From Devosia ureilytica (GTDB lineage: Bacteria; Pseudomonadota; Alphaproteobacteria; Rhizobiales; Devosiaceae), in assembly GCF_024273195.1 (NCBI RefSeq), contig NZ_JAMZCU010000001.1:1-64000 (forward strand): 64,000 nt of DNA. Reading direction: 5' to 3'. Shown here in pieces: positions 26,353-35,470 of this stretch (positions are counted from its first letter, which is position 1; each line of letters begins with the position of its first letter). Position numbers and translations under genes: made by a program. Under the pieces are notes generated by a model that saw only the letters and a program-made list of their open reading frames with translations, had not been told where the DNA came from and did no database searches.

Positions 26353-27830
26353 TGCACACTGACCCGGACACCTCCCGCGGCGGACTGCTGAACTTGGTGC
26401 GGCACGGTGTGTTCTGGTCGATTGTCCAGAGCTGGGGCGGCAAGATTGCGACGTTTTTGCTGTCCGTATTCCTCGCACGGCTCTTGAGCCCCGAGGAATT
26501 TGGCATCGCCTCGAGCGCACTGCTCATTTTGCTACTGGTCCCGATGTTTGCCGAGTTGGGGTTCGGCGATGCCATCATGCAGCGGCGGCGCTTGCAGGCG
26601 GCCGACCTCAATCTTCCGTTCTATGTGTCGATCAGCGCCATTCTGGTGCTCTTTGCCATTGTCGTTCTCATGTCAGGGCAGATCAGTGCCTGGCTCGGAG
26701 TGCCCGGCTTTTCCCTCTACATCGTCGTCATTTCGGCAACCATGCTGATCACCGTGCCGACGGTGTTTCAGGAGGCGGTTTACAAGCGCAATATGAGGTT
26801 CCGTTTTCTCGCCATACGGACGTTCATCACGCATATCCTGGGTGGCCTCCTGGCTGTCGCCTGCGCGGCAAACGGATTTGGGGTCTGGAGTTTTGTCGTT
26901 CAGGCCTATGTCGTCGCCGCCATCAGCTTCATCTGGCTCTGGCGAAAACCACAATGGATACCGGGAACGTCTATAGATTTACCGGCATTTTTTCAAATGT
27001 TCCGGTTTGGATCTTCGATCCTTGGTCAAAGACTGCTGGATTTCATCGGCAATAGATTTGTCGATCTGATGATCATTAGCCAGCTTGGACTTACAGTGTA
27101 CGGAATCTACGCCGTTGGATCTCGGTTCTACGTAACAATGATGCAAATGGTGCAGGGTGCACTATACGATGTCTCGCTGACTGTCCTGTCATCGATTGCG
27201 ACGGACCGCAGCCGGATCGCTGAAGTCTATCTTAAGACAGTTTCCTCCGCTGCGACCTACATCTCGCCGGTTTTCATCCTGATCGCATCCATCGCGCCGG
27301 AGATTTGTAGTGTTCTTTTTGGCGAACGCTGGGAGGGAGTAAACAATGTTGCAGCACCGTTATTACTGCTCGGTTCGGTACAATGCGTTCAATACATGAA
27401 TGGTGCTTTTCTTTCGGCGCGCGGCAGGCCTGATATCACGCTGCTTGCTGTGTTGGCGAAGTCGGTATCGCCGCTGATATTGCTGCTGCTGGTGCCGTCA
27501 GAGAACGTCTCTGACATGGTCACGCTCTTTGTCATCGGCCAATTGATCGCTGCGCCTGTCTCCTTTTATCTCGTTTTCCGAGAACTTGGCCTTAAATTTT
27601 CACGTATTCTGCGAGTTTTGGGACCAGCAATCATCAATGGAATTGTTTGTTTTACTCTAGTGTCTCTTGCGCGACCATACTTTGATCCATTAGGTCTGCA
27701 TGATTTCTGGAAAGGTATTTTTATTGGCGCAATCTACACTTTAATTTGGCTGACTTGTCTGGCGATTATGGATCGCGCGCGGCTGATTTCCGCAGTCGAT
27801 GTTCTGCTTGTCTCCTCACGCAATCCCTGA
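26352..27830 (+). CDS. Wzx-type oligosaccharide flippase
   Basis: A 492-residue polysaccharide transporter of the MOP superfamily with about 12-14 transmembrane helices. The N-terminus GVFWSIVQSWGGKIATFLLS followed by LARLLSPEEFGIAS is typical of Wzx/WzxC proteins. It should flip the undecaprenyl-linked unit to the periplasm. It starts in the TGATG overlap with the upstream glycosyltransferase. The second half of the gene (about 26980-27770) is clearly richer in A+T than its neighbours, as is common for flippases in horizontally exchanged polysaccharide loci. Confidence 0.92.
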   Translation: MHTDPDTSRGGLLNLVRHGVFWSIVQSWGGKIATFLLSVFLARLLSPEEFGIASSALLILLLVPMFAELGFGDAIMQRRRLQAADLNLPFYVSISAILVLFAIVVLMSGQISAWLGVPGFSLYIVVISATMLITVPTVFQEAVYKRNMRFRFLAIRTFITHILGGLLAVACAANGFGVWSFVVQAYVVAAISFIWLWRKPQWIPGTSIDLPAFFQMFRFGSSILGQRLLDFIGNRFVDLMIISQLGLTVYGIYAVGSRFYVTMMQMVQGALYDVSLTVLSSIATDRSRIAEVYLKTVSSAATYISPVFILIASIAPEICSVLFGERWEGVNNVAAPLLLLGSVQCVQYMNGAFLSARGRPDITLLAVLAKSVSPLILLLLVPSENVSDMVTLFVIGQLIAAPVSFYLVFRELGLKFSRILRVLGPAIINGIVCFTLVSLARPYFDPLGLHDFWKGIFIGAIYTLIWLTCLAIMDRARLISAVDVLLVSSRNP

Positions 27831-27842
27831 AGGAATCGCGGT

Positions 27843-29150
27843 TTGAAGCGCCTATTGAAAGCGATATTGCCAGCCGCCCTGACCGAATTTGCGCGCTCCG
27901 CCCGCGCGTCCGCCCGTCGGAAGCAATTTCTCAAAGAGTGGACCAGCGCTCGAAAGGCCTGTGTCCGTCGCGAGCCTTCAACACCCTCGCAATATCTGCT
28001 CATATTTCCCAGCGATCCGTGGACGATTTCCGGAGCACTGGGTGACGATGCCATGATCAGCGCGGCGGTCCAGCACTTCGCCGAGCGCTCAGCATCGGTA
28101 TCAACGAGCATGTTCTGCCGACCGGGGCTGGCGGAAGGAGTCGTGAAAAGCTGCGGTTTCCATCCGGTGATTATCCCCGAGCGTGACTCCTTCGTCGGCA
28201 GCCTGCAGAGAATATTGAGTGAGACCCGGGCAGATGAACTGATCCTGCTGGGGGCCGACATTATGGACGGATACTACGATCCTGCGGGCGTTGCCGACAT
28301 GCTCGTAACGGCCGATGTTGCGGCTCGATGCGGCGTCCGAACGAGTTTTCTGGGGTTCAGTTTTAACGAGTATCCCGTCCCGGAGCTTGCGGCATTTTAC
28401 AACCGTGTAAGTCCAGAGGTGCGGTTCAATTTGCGGGACGAGATTTCACTGCAGCGTTTCCAGCAGTTCACTTCGGCCAAGGCAAATCTCGTCGCTGATG
28501 CCGCGTTCATGCTCCGCCCGGGACTTGTCGATGTCCAGGTGAAAGCCTGGATAGACAAGCAGCGCGCGCAGGGTCGCGTCATCATTGGTTTTAACGTGCA
28601 TCCGATGCTGATCAAAGACGCGTCCGTCGAACAGATGGACCAGATCATCCGGCGCTGTGTTGAAGCCATTCAGGGCGCATCACGCGGTCGAGACGTGGCC
28701 TTCCTGCTACTGCCGCATGACTATCGCAATGCGCTGGGAGATGCAGCGTGTCTGCGCCCAATCCATGAAAGCCTCAGCCACGATGCCGGCGTGCATGTCT
28801 ATTATTTGGAGGGAAAGCACCGCGCTGCTGATATCAAGGCTTTGGCAGGGCAGGTGGATGGCATGATCACCGGCCGGATGCATCTCGCGATTGCGGCGCT
28901 CGGCATGTCGGTGCCGACGCTTTGTCTCACGTATCAGGACAAGTTTGGGGGCCTGATCCGGCACTTTGGTCTACCAGGCGATCTGCTGCTGTCTCCGTCG
29001 GTATTTGATGACGATGAGGCGCTGGAAACAGCAGTGGTCCATTTCGTCGATAAGTTGCCCATGCTCCGGCAGTTGGTTGCGGCTCACAAGGCGGAGGTCA
29101 TGCGATTGGCGTCAGGCAATTTTGATCTCGGTGTTCATGAGACAGCGTAG
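27843..29150 (+). CDS. Polysaccharide pyruvyl transferase family protein
   Basis: A 435-residue protein of the PF04230 type, which transfers pyruvate from phosphoenolpyruvate to sugars as a ketal. It shows the N-terminal GALGDDAMI segment, GADIMDGYYDP, FNLRDEISLQRF and the C-terminal GMITGRMHLAIAALGMSVP motif. Translation appears to begin at a TTG preceded by AAGGA at good spacing, since no suitable ATG exists nearby. It follows the flippase by 12 nt and suggests that the EPS carries acidic pyruvate groups. Confidence 0.88.
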   Translation: MKRLLKAILPAALTEFARSARASARRKQFLKEWTSARKACVRREPSTPSQYLLIFPSDPWTISGALGDDAMISAAVQHFAERSASVSTSMFCRPGLAEGVVKSCGFHPVIIPERDSFVGSLQRILSETRADELILLGADIMDGYYDPAGVADMLVTADVAARCGVRTSFLGFSFNEYPVPELAAFYNRVSPEVRFNLRDEISLQRFQQFTSAKANLVADAAFMLRPGLVDVQVKAWIDKQRAQGRVIIGFNVHPMLIKDASVEQMDQIIRRCVEAIQGASRGRDVAFLLLPHDYRNALGDAACLRPIHESLSHDAGVHVYYLEGKHRAADIKALAGQVDGMITGRMHLAIAALGMSVPTLCLTYQDKFGGLIRHFGLPGDLLLSPSVFDDDEALETAVVHFVDKLPMLRQLVAAHKAEVMRLASGNFDLGVHETA

Positions 29151-29183
29151 CGACATTGGGTTCCGTGATGCGGGGGGCGTGTC

Positions 29184-30371
29184 GTGAAGATCGCCATACT
29201 CTCCTCATTCCCGGTGTTTCCAACCAATGAGGGTGCGCGTAGCCGAATACTCAACCTTGCGCGCGCCGTTAAATCCCTCGGGCACGAAATTTGGTTTGTC
29301 TATCTGCCGACTTGGTCACGCGCGGAAATTGATTACGCTTCCCATGAGCAGGCATTCGGACGCGACCACTTTCTGTCACTGAAGGGCAAGGTTGATCGGG
29401 GATATGTACCGGCAGCGTTTCGGTTGAAACGAAAAGTCCAGAGAATGCTCGGCGCCGACGCCGGCAACTACAATCACCTTGATGAGTTCTACTGCCCCGA
29501 GTGGCCGGGCGAATTGCGCACACTACAGGATCGGCATCGGTTCGACGCAGTAATCGTCGAATACGTACTGCATTCCAAGTGCTTCACTGCTTTTCCAGAC
29601 AAAGTGATGAAAATACTCGATGCTCATGACACATTCGTCGACAGGCACAAGGCCTTCAAGAATGCGGTCAACCCGTTGGGTTACTGGTACTCGATTCCGA
29701 ACGCTCAGCAGGTTATCGGCTTTAGGCGGGCGGACGTTGTCCTGGCTATCCAGGAGGAAGAGGCCCGAAGTTTTGCTCAAAGTTTGGGCCAGGGGCAGCC
29801 AGAGGTCGTTACTGTCGGGCATCTGGTCGATATGCACGCGATGGAAGGATACGCTTCGCCAGAGGTGGTGTTTTTGGGCTCGGGAAACGACGCCAATGTT
29901 GATGCGGTCAATCATTTCCTCACGCGCATATACCCCCTGGTCCGCGAGCAGTCCCCGAGCTTCCGGCTGGCTCTGGCCGGTGGCATTTGCGACCATGTGG
30001 AGGATCACTTGGGGCTCAGAAAACTGGGCCCGTTCAACAGTATTCTCGACGTCCTCAGGCAGGCTCCAATAGCCATCAATCCAATGCTAGTGGGGACTGG
30101 ACTCGCGATTAAGCTGCTGGAGGCAATGGCCGCGGGCGCCCCTGCAATCAGCACCCAAACTGGTGCACGCGGCCTGCCTGAGGCCTATCGGCAGGGGGTC
30201 TGGGTGCTGGAGGATGACGATGATGCCGGCTTCGCCAATGCCGTTCTCGAACTGTCCGCAAGCCAATTCGACCGGCGCCGGCTTGGACGGGCCGGCCACC
30301 TTGCCGCGGCGCGATGGAACCAAGATCAAATTATACAGCTAGAGAGAGTGTTGGCAGAGCGCAGCGTTTAG
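29184..30371 (+). CDS. Glycosyltransferase family 4
   Basis: A 395-residue GT-B enzyme with the N-terminal MKIAILSSFPVFPTNEGARS loop and a C-terminal Glyco_trans_1-like domain (VVFLGSGNDANVDAVNHF, GTGLAIKLLEAMAAGAPAIS). It resembles the sugar transferases found in PEP-CTERM/EpsH-type EPS systems. It starts at GTG (29184) after a G-rich stretch. It is the last gene of the plus-strand EPS unit and converges with the glycosyltransferase ending at 30402; no clear terminator hairpin is seen in the 30-nt gap. Confidence 0.88.
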   Translation: MKIAILSSFPVFPTNEGARSRILNLARAVKSLGHEIWFVYLPTWSRAEIDYASHEQAFGRDHFLSLKGKVDRGYVPAAFRLKRKVQRMLGADAGNYNHLDEFYCPEWPGELRTLQDRHRFDAVIVEYVLHSKCFTAFPDKVMKILDAHDTFVDRHKAFKNAVNPLGYWYSIPNAQQVIGFRRADVVLAIQEEEARSFAQSLGQGQPEVVTVGHLVDMHAMEGYASPEVVFLGSGNDANVDAVNHFLTRIYPLVREQSPSFRLALAGGICDHVEDHLGLRKLGPFNSILDVLRQAPIAINPMLVGTGLAIKLLEAMAAGAPAISTQTGARGLPEAYRQGVWVLEDDDDAGFANAVLELSASQFDRRRLGRAGHLAAARWNQDQIIQLERVLAERSV

Positions 30372-30401
30372 ACGGTGCCTCGGCCATCATCGTAGCACTT
30401 G

Positions 30402-31490
30402 CTATTCTTGATGGAGCAAAGCTGCATATGCAGTTGCGGCCTTGCCCCAGGAGAACTTCTTGCGGTTTTTATAGCCCTTTTGAGTGAGATCGTCAGCGAG
30501 CCCAGCTTCGTCAAACAGGCGGTGCAATGCAGAAGCCAATGAGCCAATGTCCGTAGGGTTGAACCTCAAGGCGCCATCCCCGGCAATTTCGGGCGTCGCG
30601 GAGATATCCGCACAGAGGACCGGACAACCGAACTCCTGCGCCTCGAGCACCGGCAGGCAGAAACCCTCATAGATCGAAGGTATGCAAAGGCAGGCAGCAT
30701 GCCTGTATAGTGTCGCGATCTGTTGGTCACTGATGTCCGACATGCGGATGACCTTGCCGCGGAGGGCTTCTGGCAAGACGTTGAGCATGACTTCGGCTTC
30801 GTCCTTGCCGACATGCACGATCCTCAGCGCCGGCTGTGTGGGAGCTATCTCGGCAAACGCTCGTGCCAGCGTTGCAAAATTCTTGTTGGGCGTCGCATTT
30901 CCCACGGCGAGGACATATGGGCCCTCCACCAGAGGCGCTTCGGCGAGATCGACGGCGATGGCAGACAAAGTGCTGTCCGAGTGAATGGTCAGGCTTTTCG
31001 CCTTGGCCGATGGATAGAACCGGCAAAGATCGTTTCGGGTGGCTTCAGAGACGCAGATCAGCTTGTTAGATCCGCCAATCATCAGGCGAAAGATAAAGTC
31101 ACTGGTGAGCGCGGCGCGCCGGCCGATCTGGTGCGGAATTGTCTTGAAATAGAGGTCGTGAACAATTGCAAGGCGCCTGCTTCCGCCCGTTGGACTGCCA
31201 AAGGGGTCCATGTTGAGGACGGTGTCGATGCCGAGCCTCCGGCACAGAAGCGGCATCATCACTGCTTGCCAGAGCACATCGAGGAATACGAAGCGCGGGC
31301 GTGGCGTTTCCATCACGTCGAGGCGGATGTTCCGCAGGCTCTCGGGAAGTTGCGACTGTGTCCAGGGCGAACGCAAAATGTAGTGGTGCGGCGTCTGTTC
31401 AAGGAGGCGCGCCAGGAGGCTAAAGGCAACCCGGGCAACGCCCGATTGATGGCCCCCAAATTGACTCGGCATGTTGATGAGAATGCGCAT
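30402..31490 (-). CDS. Glycosyltransferase family 4
   Basis: A 362-residue GT-B enzyme beginning MRILINMPSQFGGHQSGVAR and carrying LAVGNATPNKNFATLARAF and the donor-site segment SIYEGFCLPVLEAQEFGCPV, both typical of GT4 mannosyl- or rhamnosyltransferases. The open frame extends to 31622, but that stretch overlaps the upstream gene and has no glycosyltransferase character, so the methionine at 31490 is used, 16 nt after the upstream stop. It is the third gene of the minus-strand unit from 33812. Confidence 0.88.
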   Translation of the reverse strand: MRILINMPSQFGGHQSGVARVAFSLLARLLEQTPHHYILRSPWTQSQLPESLRNIRLDVMETPRPRFVFLDVLWQAVMMPLLCRRLGIDTVLNMDPFGSPTGGSRRLAIVHDLYFKTIPHQIGRRAALTSDFIFRLMIGGSNKLICVSEATRNDLCRFYPSAKAKSLTIHSDSTLSAIAVDLAEAPLVEGPYVLAVGNATPNKNFATLARAFAEIAPTQPALRIVHVGKDEAEVMLNVLPEALRGKVIRMSDISDQQIATLYRHAACLCIPSIYEGFCLPVLEAQEFGCPVLCADISATPEIAGDGALRFNPTDIGSLASALHRLFDEAGLADDLTQKGYKNRKKFSWGKAATAYAALLHQE

Positions 31491-31506
31491 GATCCAACTC
31501 AGAAAC

Positions 31507-32658
31507 TCAAACCAGTTCGGCCAGGAGCGCTGCAAAAGCCTCTTGGGTTGCCCCTTGGGAGAAGCGTGCGGCTGTGTCGGCCCGCCCCGCAGCTTGCAGG
31601 CGCTGAGCCATATCTGGGTCATTCATCAGGCGGGTGATCGCTGCGGCAAGGGCAGGGGCATCGCCAGGCGGCACGAGCAGCCCGGTCTCTCCGTCACGGA
31701 TAATCTCGGTCACGCCGCCACTCGCGGTCGCAACCACGGGCCGCCCGGCCAGCATGCCCTCGACCACAACGCGGCCAAATGGTTCCGCTGCGATAGATGT
31801 ATGGACGACGATGTCACACATGGACATTAGTGCGGGCACATCGTCGCGGAATCCAAGAAATCGGACGCGTTCCTGCAGTCCAAGTTGCTCCGCAATGGCG
31901 TGGATATTGGCCTCGTAGCGCTCCTCTCCAAACAGCGGGGCACCGACGACAATGGCCTGGACGCGCGGCAGCTCCTCAAGTGCATGAAGGAGCACGTGCT
32001 GGCCCTTCCACTCACATAGCCTTGCGAAGACGCCAATCACCGGCCTTGAGGGATCGAGCCCCAACGCTTCAAGCCGGGCGCCAATCTCGATCGGGCTCAG
32101 ATCTGGGGGCGATGAAACATCGAAGCCATTATAGATCAGGCGAACCTTTTCCTTTTGTCCGCCGGCAGCGACCAGCGCTTTGCGGGTTTCCTGCGAGTTT
32201 ACGGCAATGCGTCGGGCGAACAGTCGCGCGAAGATCAGAGCTGCTCGTCTATTGATCGAACTGAATGCCGCGTCGGTTATGATGTCGTGCAGAAGCCAGA
32301 TCAGGGGGCGACGCGCCAATATTGCGGCGAGGGCGCACACAAAGAGGGCTTTTTGAGAGTTCGCGCAGAGCACGTCAAATCCTCGCGCGTGCTTGCTCAG
32401 CCGCCACGCGGCCACCATCACATCACCAGTTGCGGCTATCAGTCCCCCGAGCGACGCGCCGCGGCGTACGGAAAGCATCCTGCTGCCAGCCTCCAGCACG
32501 ATGGGCGGCCGGCCACGTCGGGACAACGCCTCCACCGCTGCACCGCCACTCAGAAAACCGGCCTGCCAATCCCTTGGGCCGGCGGAAATCAGGTCAACGA
32601 GGAAGAGTTCTGCGCCGCCACTCTCGCCGCTATGGCTCACGATGAGCGCCGACGTCAC
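31507..32658 (-). CDS. Glycosyltransferase family 4
   Basis: A 383-residue GT-B enzyme with ALIVSHSGESGGAELFL at the N-terminus, GVFARLCEWKGQHVLLHAL and the donor site AEPFGRVVVEGMLAGRPVVA. It begins at GTG 32658, overlapping the TGA of the upstream glycosyltransferase by four bases (GTGA), so the pair is translationally coupled. It acts in the cytoplasm on the growing EPS unit; donor and acceptor are not predictable from the sequence. Confidence 0.9.
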   Translation of the reverse strand: MTSALIVSHSGESGGAELFLVDLISAGPRDWQAGFLSGGAAVEALSRRGRPPIVLEAGSRMLSVRRGASLGGLIAATGDVMVAAWRLSKHARGFDVLCANSQKALFVCALAAILARRPLIWLLHDIITDAAFSSINRRAALIFARLFARRIAVNSQETRKALVAAGGQKEKVRLIYNGFDVSSPPDLSPIEIGARLEALGLDPSRPVIGVFARLCEWKGQHVLLHALEELPRVQAIVVGAPLFGEERYEANIHAIAEQLGLQERVRFLGFRDDVPALMSMCDIVVHTSIAAEPFGRVVVEGMLAGRPVVATASGGVTEIIRDGETGLLVPPGDAPALAAAITRLMNDPDMAQRLQAAGRADTAARFSQGATQEAFAALLAELV

Positions 32659-33812
32659 GATTGGGTCGCGTCCGGTCTGGCCGTGGCGGACTGCATCGCT
32701 GCCTCAAAGATCGCCAGCGCTTTGCCTGAGGTCGCAACGTAACCCATGTTGCTGAGAACATGCATCCGCCCGGCCTCCGCTAACCTCGCGGCCAATGATC
32801 GGTCCTCAATGAGTTTCCGGATTTTTTCGGCCAACGAGATCGAATCATTTGGTGGTGCCAATAGAGCCGTGTGCCCGTCGATTGCCACATCGGTCACACC
32901 AGTTGGGAGGTTGCTGGCCACGACCGGGGCACCGCAAAGCATGGCTTCCATCTGCGAAATTCCGAAGGCTTCGGTGATTTCGGTCGACGGGAATACAAAA
33001 ACGTCCAGCGCCGCCAGGAGCCGGATTTTTTCCCGATGATCGACATGGCCCAGGAAATGAACCCGATCCGAGATGCCCAGCTGCCGTGCCAGGCTCTCTG
33101 TTGATTGGCGACATGGACCGTCGCCGCCAATAAGGGCGTGAACGCCAGGCAGTTCTGCCAGCGCTTTCATCAGCACAGTGAGACCTTTGTAGCGGACATG
33201 ACGGCCGACGAAGCCAACCAGAGGGGCATCGCCACACAGTGACTGCCGCCACACCAAAACCTCTTCGCGTAGTGCGGGCGAGACCTCATAGTTCTCTTCC
33301 GCCACGGCCAAGGGGACTATTTCATAGGCTGCATCAGCCGGAAGATCGTTGGAGCTGTGGAGGTTCTTTTGTGACGAGACGATTGTCACCCTGGCCGCCC
33401 TGATCAAGTGGCGGATGAACGGCAGACTTACGGCGCGCGCCAGACGGCGCCCAATTATGTCCATGTGATGGGTCACGATGATCGGTGCCTTGCGGGCGAA
33501 CAGCCGCAGGAACAGCAGTAGCGTGGTCGCAAACGGATTTGGAGAGTGCACCTGGATGAGATCGTATGCGTTCAGATCTATCCCAGAGAATAGGTTCATG
33601 CTGATCGGCTGGCCCTTGTAGTGGAAATGGGCGTGACGTCGACGGACTGTTACGCCGCCTATTTTCCTCTCAGAGTGCCCCTGTTCATGGTTGAACGCCA
33701 GGACAGTAACGTCGTGAAACCGGGCGACGTACTCAGCAATTTGTCTCGTATTTTCCTCGATACCACCGCAGAACGGGTAGTAGTATTTCCCGATGATCAG
33801 AATTCTGGCCAT
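32655..33812 (-). CDS. Glycosyltransferase family 4
   Basis: A 385-residue GT-B enzyme beginning MARILIIGKYYYPFCGGIEE, with VGFVGRHVRYKGLTVLMKAL and the donor-site segment STEITEAFGISQMEAMLCGA. It is the first gene of the three-gene minus-strand glycosyltransferase unit. Its 5' region is the AT-rich 360-bp stretch up to the tRNA-Thr. It is closest in type to GT4 enzymes of capsule and O-antigen loci. Confidence 0.9.
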   Translation of the reverse strand: MARILIIGKYYYPFCGGIEENTRQIAEYVARFHDVTVLAFNHEQGHSERKIGGVTVRRRHAHFHYKGQPISMNLFSGIDLNAYDLIQVHSPNPFATTLLLFLRLFARKAPIIVTHHMDIIGRRLARAVSLPFIRHLIRAARVTIVSSQKNLHSSNDLPADAAYEIVPLAVAEENYEVSPALREEVLVWRQSLCGDAPLVGFVGRHVRYKGLTVLMKALAELPGVHALIGGDGPCRQSTESLARQLGISDRVHFLGHVDHREKIRLLAALDVFVFPSTEITEAFGISQMEAMLCGAPVVASNLPTGVTDVAIDGHTALLAPPNDSISLAEKIRKLIEDRSLAARLAEAGRMHVLSNMGYVATSGKALAIFEAAMQSATARPDATQS

Positions 33813-34172
33813 TACTTACCCCGTGACACTGAACGCAGTGTGGCGTCTGTGTGCTGCTTGCGATGTGAAGGTTCTTATGTGCCATCCATCTTTGATTGCA
33901 GATGTCTTGGCATATAGAAATATCACGTCAGGACGCTTGTGCAGACGAAGTCACAGCTTGGGGCTTGCTGGAGTTTTGATCTTCTATTTTATACGGAAAT
34001 GTACTGATCGACTGATGTTTCGGTCAAGATGCTCGGTTGAAGTACTTTTCTTGCGGCTACTTATTGGGAACGGACGGCAAAATCGGTGTTTGCGGCGTCG
34101 CAGGTGTAATTCGCCATAATCCGCAAGGCAGGTTGCGAACCATCGTGAAGAATTGGAGTATTGGGAGGTTCG
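33813..34172. other. Gene-free AT-rich region between EPS locus and tRNA-Thr
   Basis: These 360 bp hold no convincing gene. They are visibly richer in A+T than the flanking genes, with AT-rich words such as TTCTATTTTATACGG near 33985. They should contain the promoter of the three minus-strand glycosyltransferases. A plus-strand frame at 33793-34119 exists, but it overlaps the glycosyltransferase start and looks like chance. No direct repeat of the tRNA end and no integrase remnant was seen. Confidence 0.6.
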
Positions 34173-34248
<76 letters not shown>

Positions 34249-34559
34249 GTCGGGGTGCCGTTTATCACCAAGTGTGCGTTGCGCACAACTGCCAAAACAT
34301 GTTGACAGGCCAACTAGCGGCGCTTCCAGGCGAGTGAACTTTTTTTCTGCGGATCGCAGGCTCTGCGCGTCGTGCTGTGCGGCGCATCGCGTGGTCTGGG
34401 TGGGCTTTCGTCTGCGCTGCCGGGTTGGTGCACAAATTTGCCTCAAGGCCTTGTAACTCCCGCATTTCCGGCAGTTTCTGTCTTGATGGTGTGGGGCGGG
34501 GGGAGGTACGAAGCAGTGTCGCCGCACTGACTTTCTGACACTAAAATCGAGATGGACTC
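34249..34559. other. Gene-free region between tRNA-Thr and cysD
   Basis: These 311 bp contain the promoter of the tRNA at the left end (see 34261-34288) and presumably the cysD promoter at the right end. The imperfect inverted words GTGTGCGTTGCGCAC lie at 34272-34286. A five-codon frame starting at ATG 34552 overlaps the cysD start. Long antisense frames cross the region but run through the tRNA. Nothing else was recognised. Confidence 0.55.
34261..34288 (-). promoter_or_regulatory. Candidate promoter of tRNA-Thr
   Basis: On the minus strand, TTGTGC (34288-34283) and GATAAA (34266-34261) are separated by 16 bp, and the mature tRNA begins 12 nt after the second box. Spacing and position suit a sigma-70 type promoter. 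Confidence 0.4.
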
Positions 34560-35468
34560 TTGGACCTGAACCGACTGACGCATTTGCAGGCCCTCGAGGC
34601 CGAAAGCATTGAGATCTTGCGCGAAGTTGCCGCCAGCTTCGAACGGCCGGTGATGATGTATTCCATCGGCAAGGATTCGAGCGTGCTGCTGCATCTGGCG
34701 CGCAAGGCCTTTTATCCAAGCAAAATTCCGTTTCCGCTGCTGCATGTCGATACGACGTTCAAGTTTGCCGAAATGATAGCGTTCCGTGACAAGACCGCCG
34801 AGGAATATGGGTTTGATCTGATCACCCATACAAATCAGGATGGCGTGCGGGACGGGATCAATCCATTTGACCATGGCTCGTCGCGCTACACCGATATTAT
34901 GAAGACCGCAGCCCTGCGCCAGGCTCTGACCGCCGGCCAGTATGATGCTGCCATTGGCGGTGCGCGGCGCGACGAAGAAAAGTCGCGCGCCAAGGAGCGG
35001 GTATTTTCACACCGCAATGCCAGCCATGCCTGGGATCCCAAGAACCAAAGGCCGGAACTTTGGCGGACGTTCAACACGCGGCTTAATCCGGGTGAGAGCA
35101 TGCGGGTGTTCCCGATCTCCAACTGGACCGAGCTTGACGTGTGGACCTACATCTATTCCGAGCAGATCCCGATTGTTCCGCTGTATTTCGCGCGGCCCCG
35201 GCCGGTGGTTGAACGTTCCGGCACATTGATCATGGTGGACGACGAGCGCCTGCCGCTCAATCCGGGCGAGACGCCCCGCGAGGAAGTGGTGCGATTCCGC
35301 ACTCTCGGCTGCTATCCGCTGACGGGTGCCATCCGCTCCGATGCCGCCGATCTGCCTTCGATCATCATGGAAATGCAAGCCAGCCGCACATCGGAGCGCG
35401 AAGGCCGGCTGATCGATAGCGACAGCGTCGGATCGATGGAAAAGAAGAAGCAGGAAGGGTATTTCTGA
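34560..35468 (+). CDS. cysD: Sulfate adenylyltransferase subunit 2
   Basis: A 302-residue ATP sulfurylase catalytic subunit that makes adenosine 5'-phosphosulfate from ATP and sulfate. It has the PP-loop [17 protein letters not shown], the [20 protein letters not shown] segment and the C-terminal [12 protein letters not shown] typical of CysD. Translation must begin at the TTG at 34560, since a stop lies in frame 18 nt upstream; GGA lies just before it. A five-codon frame (MDSWT) starts at 34552 and overlaps the start, which could modulate initiation. cysNC follows after 2 nt. Confidence 0.96.
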   Translation: MDLNRLTHLQALEAESIEILREVAASFERPVMMYSIGKDSSVLLHLARKAFYPSKIPFPLLHVDTTFKFAEMIAFRDKTAEEYGFDLITHTNQDGVRDGINPFDHGSSRYTDIMKTAALRQALTAGQYDAAIGGARRDEEKSRAKERVFSHRNASHAWDPKNQRPELWRTFNTRLNPGESMRVFPISNWTELDVWTYIYSEQIPIVPLYFARPRPVVERSGTLIMVDDERLPLNPGETPREEVVRFRTLGCYPLTGAIRSDAADLPSIIMEMQASRTSEREGRLIDSDSVGSMEKKKQEGYF

Positions 35469-35470
35469 GC

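Noticed and set aside
33793..34119. 108-codon plus-strand frame in the AT-rich gap
   Set aside because: It overlaps the start of the divergent glycosyltransferase, lacks a convincing ribosome site and shows no family character.
34272..34286. GTGTGCGTTGCGCAC as a specific operator upstream of the tRNA
   Set aside because: It overlaps the candidate tRNA promoter and is a short GC palindrome of a kind common in this base composition.
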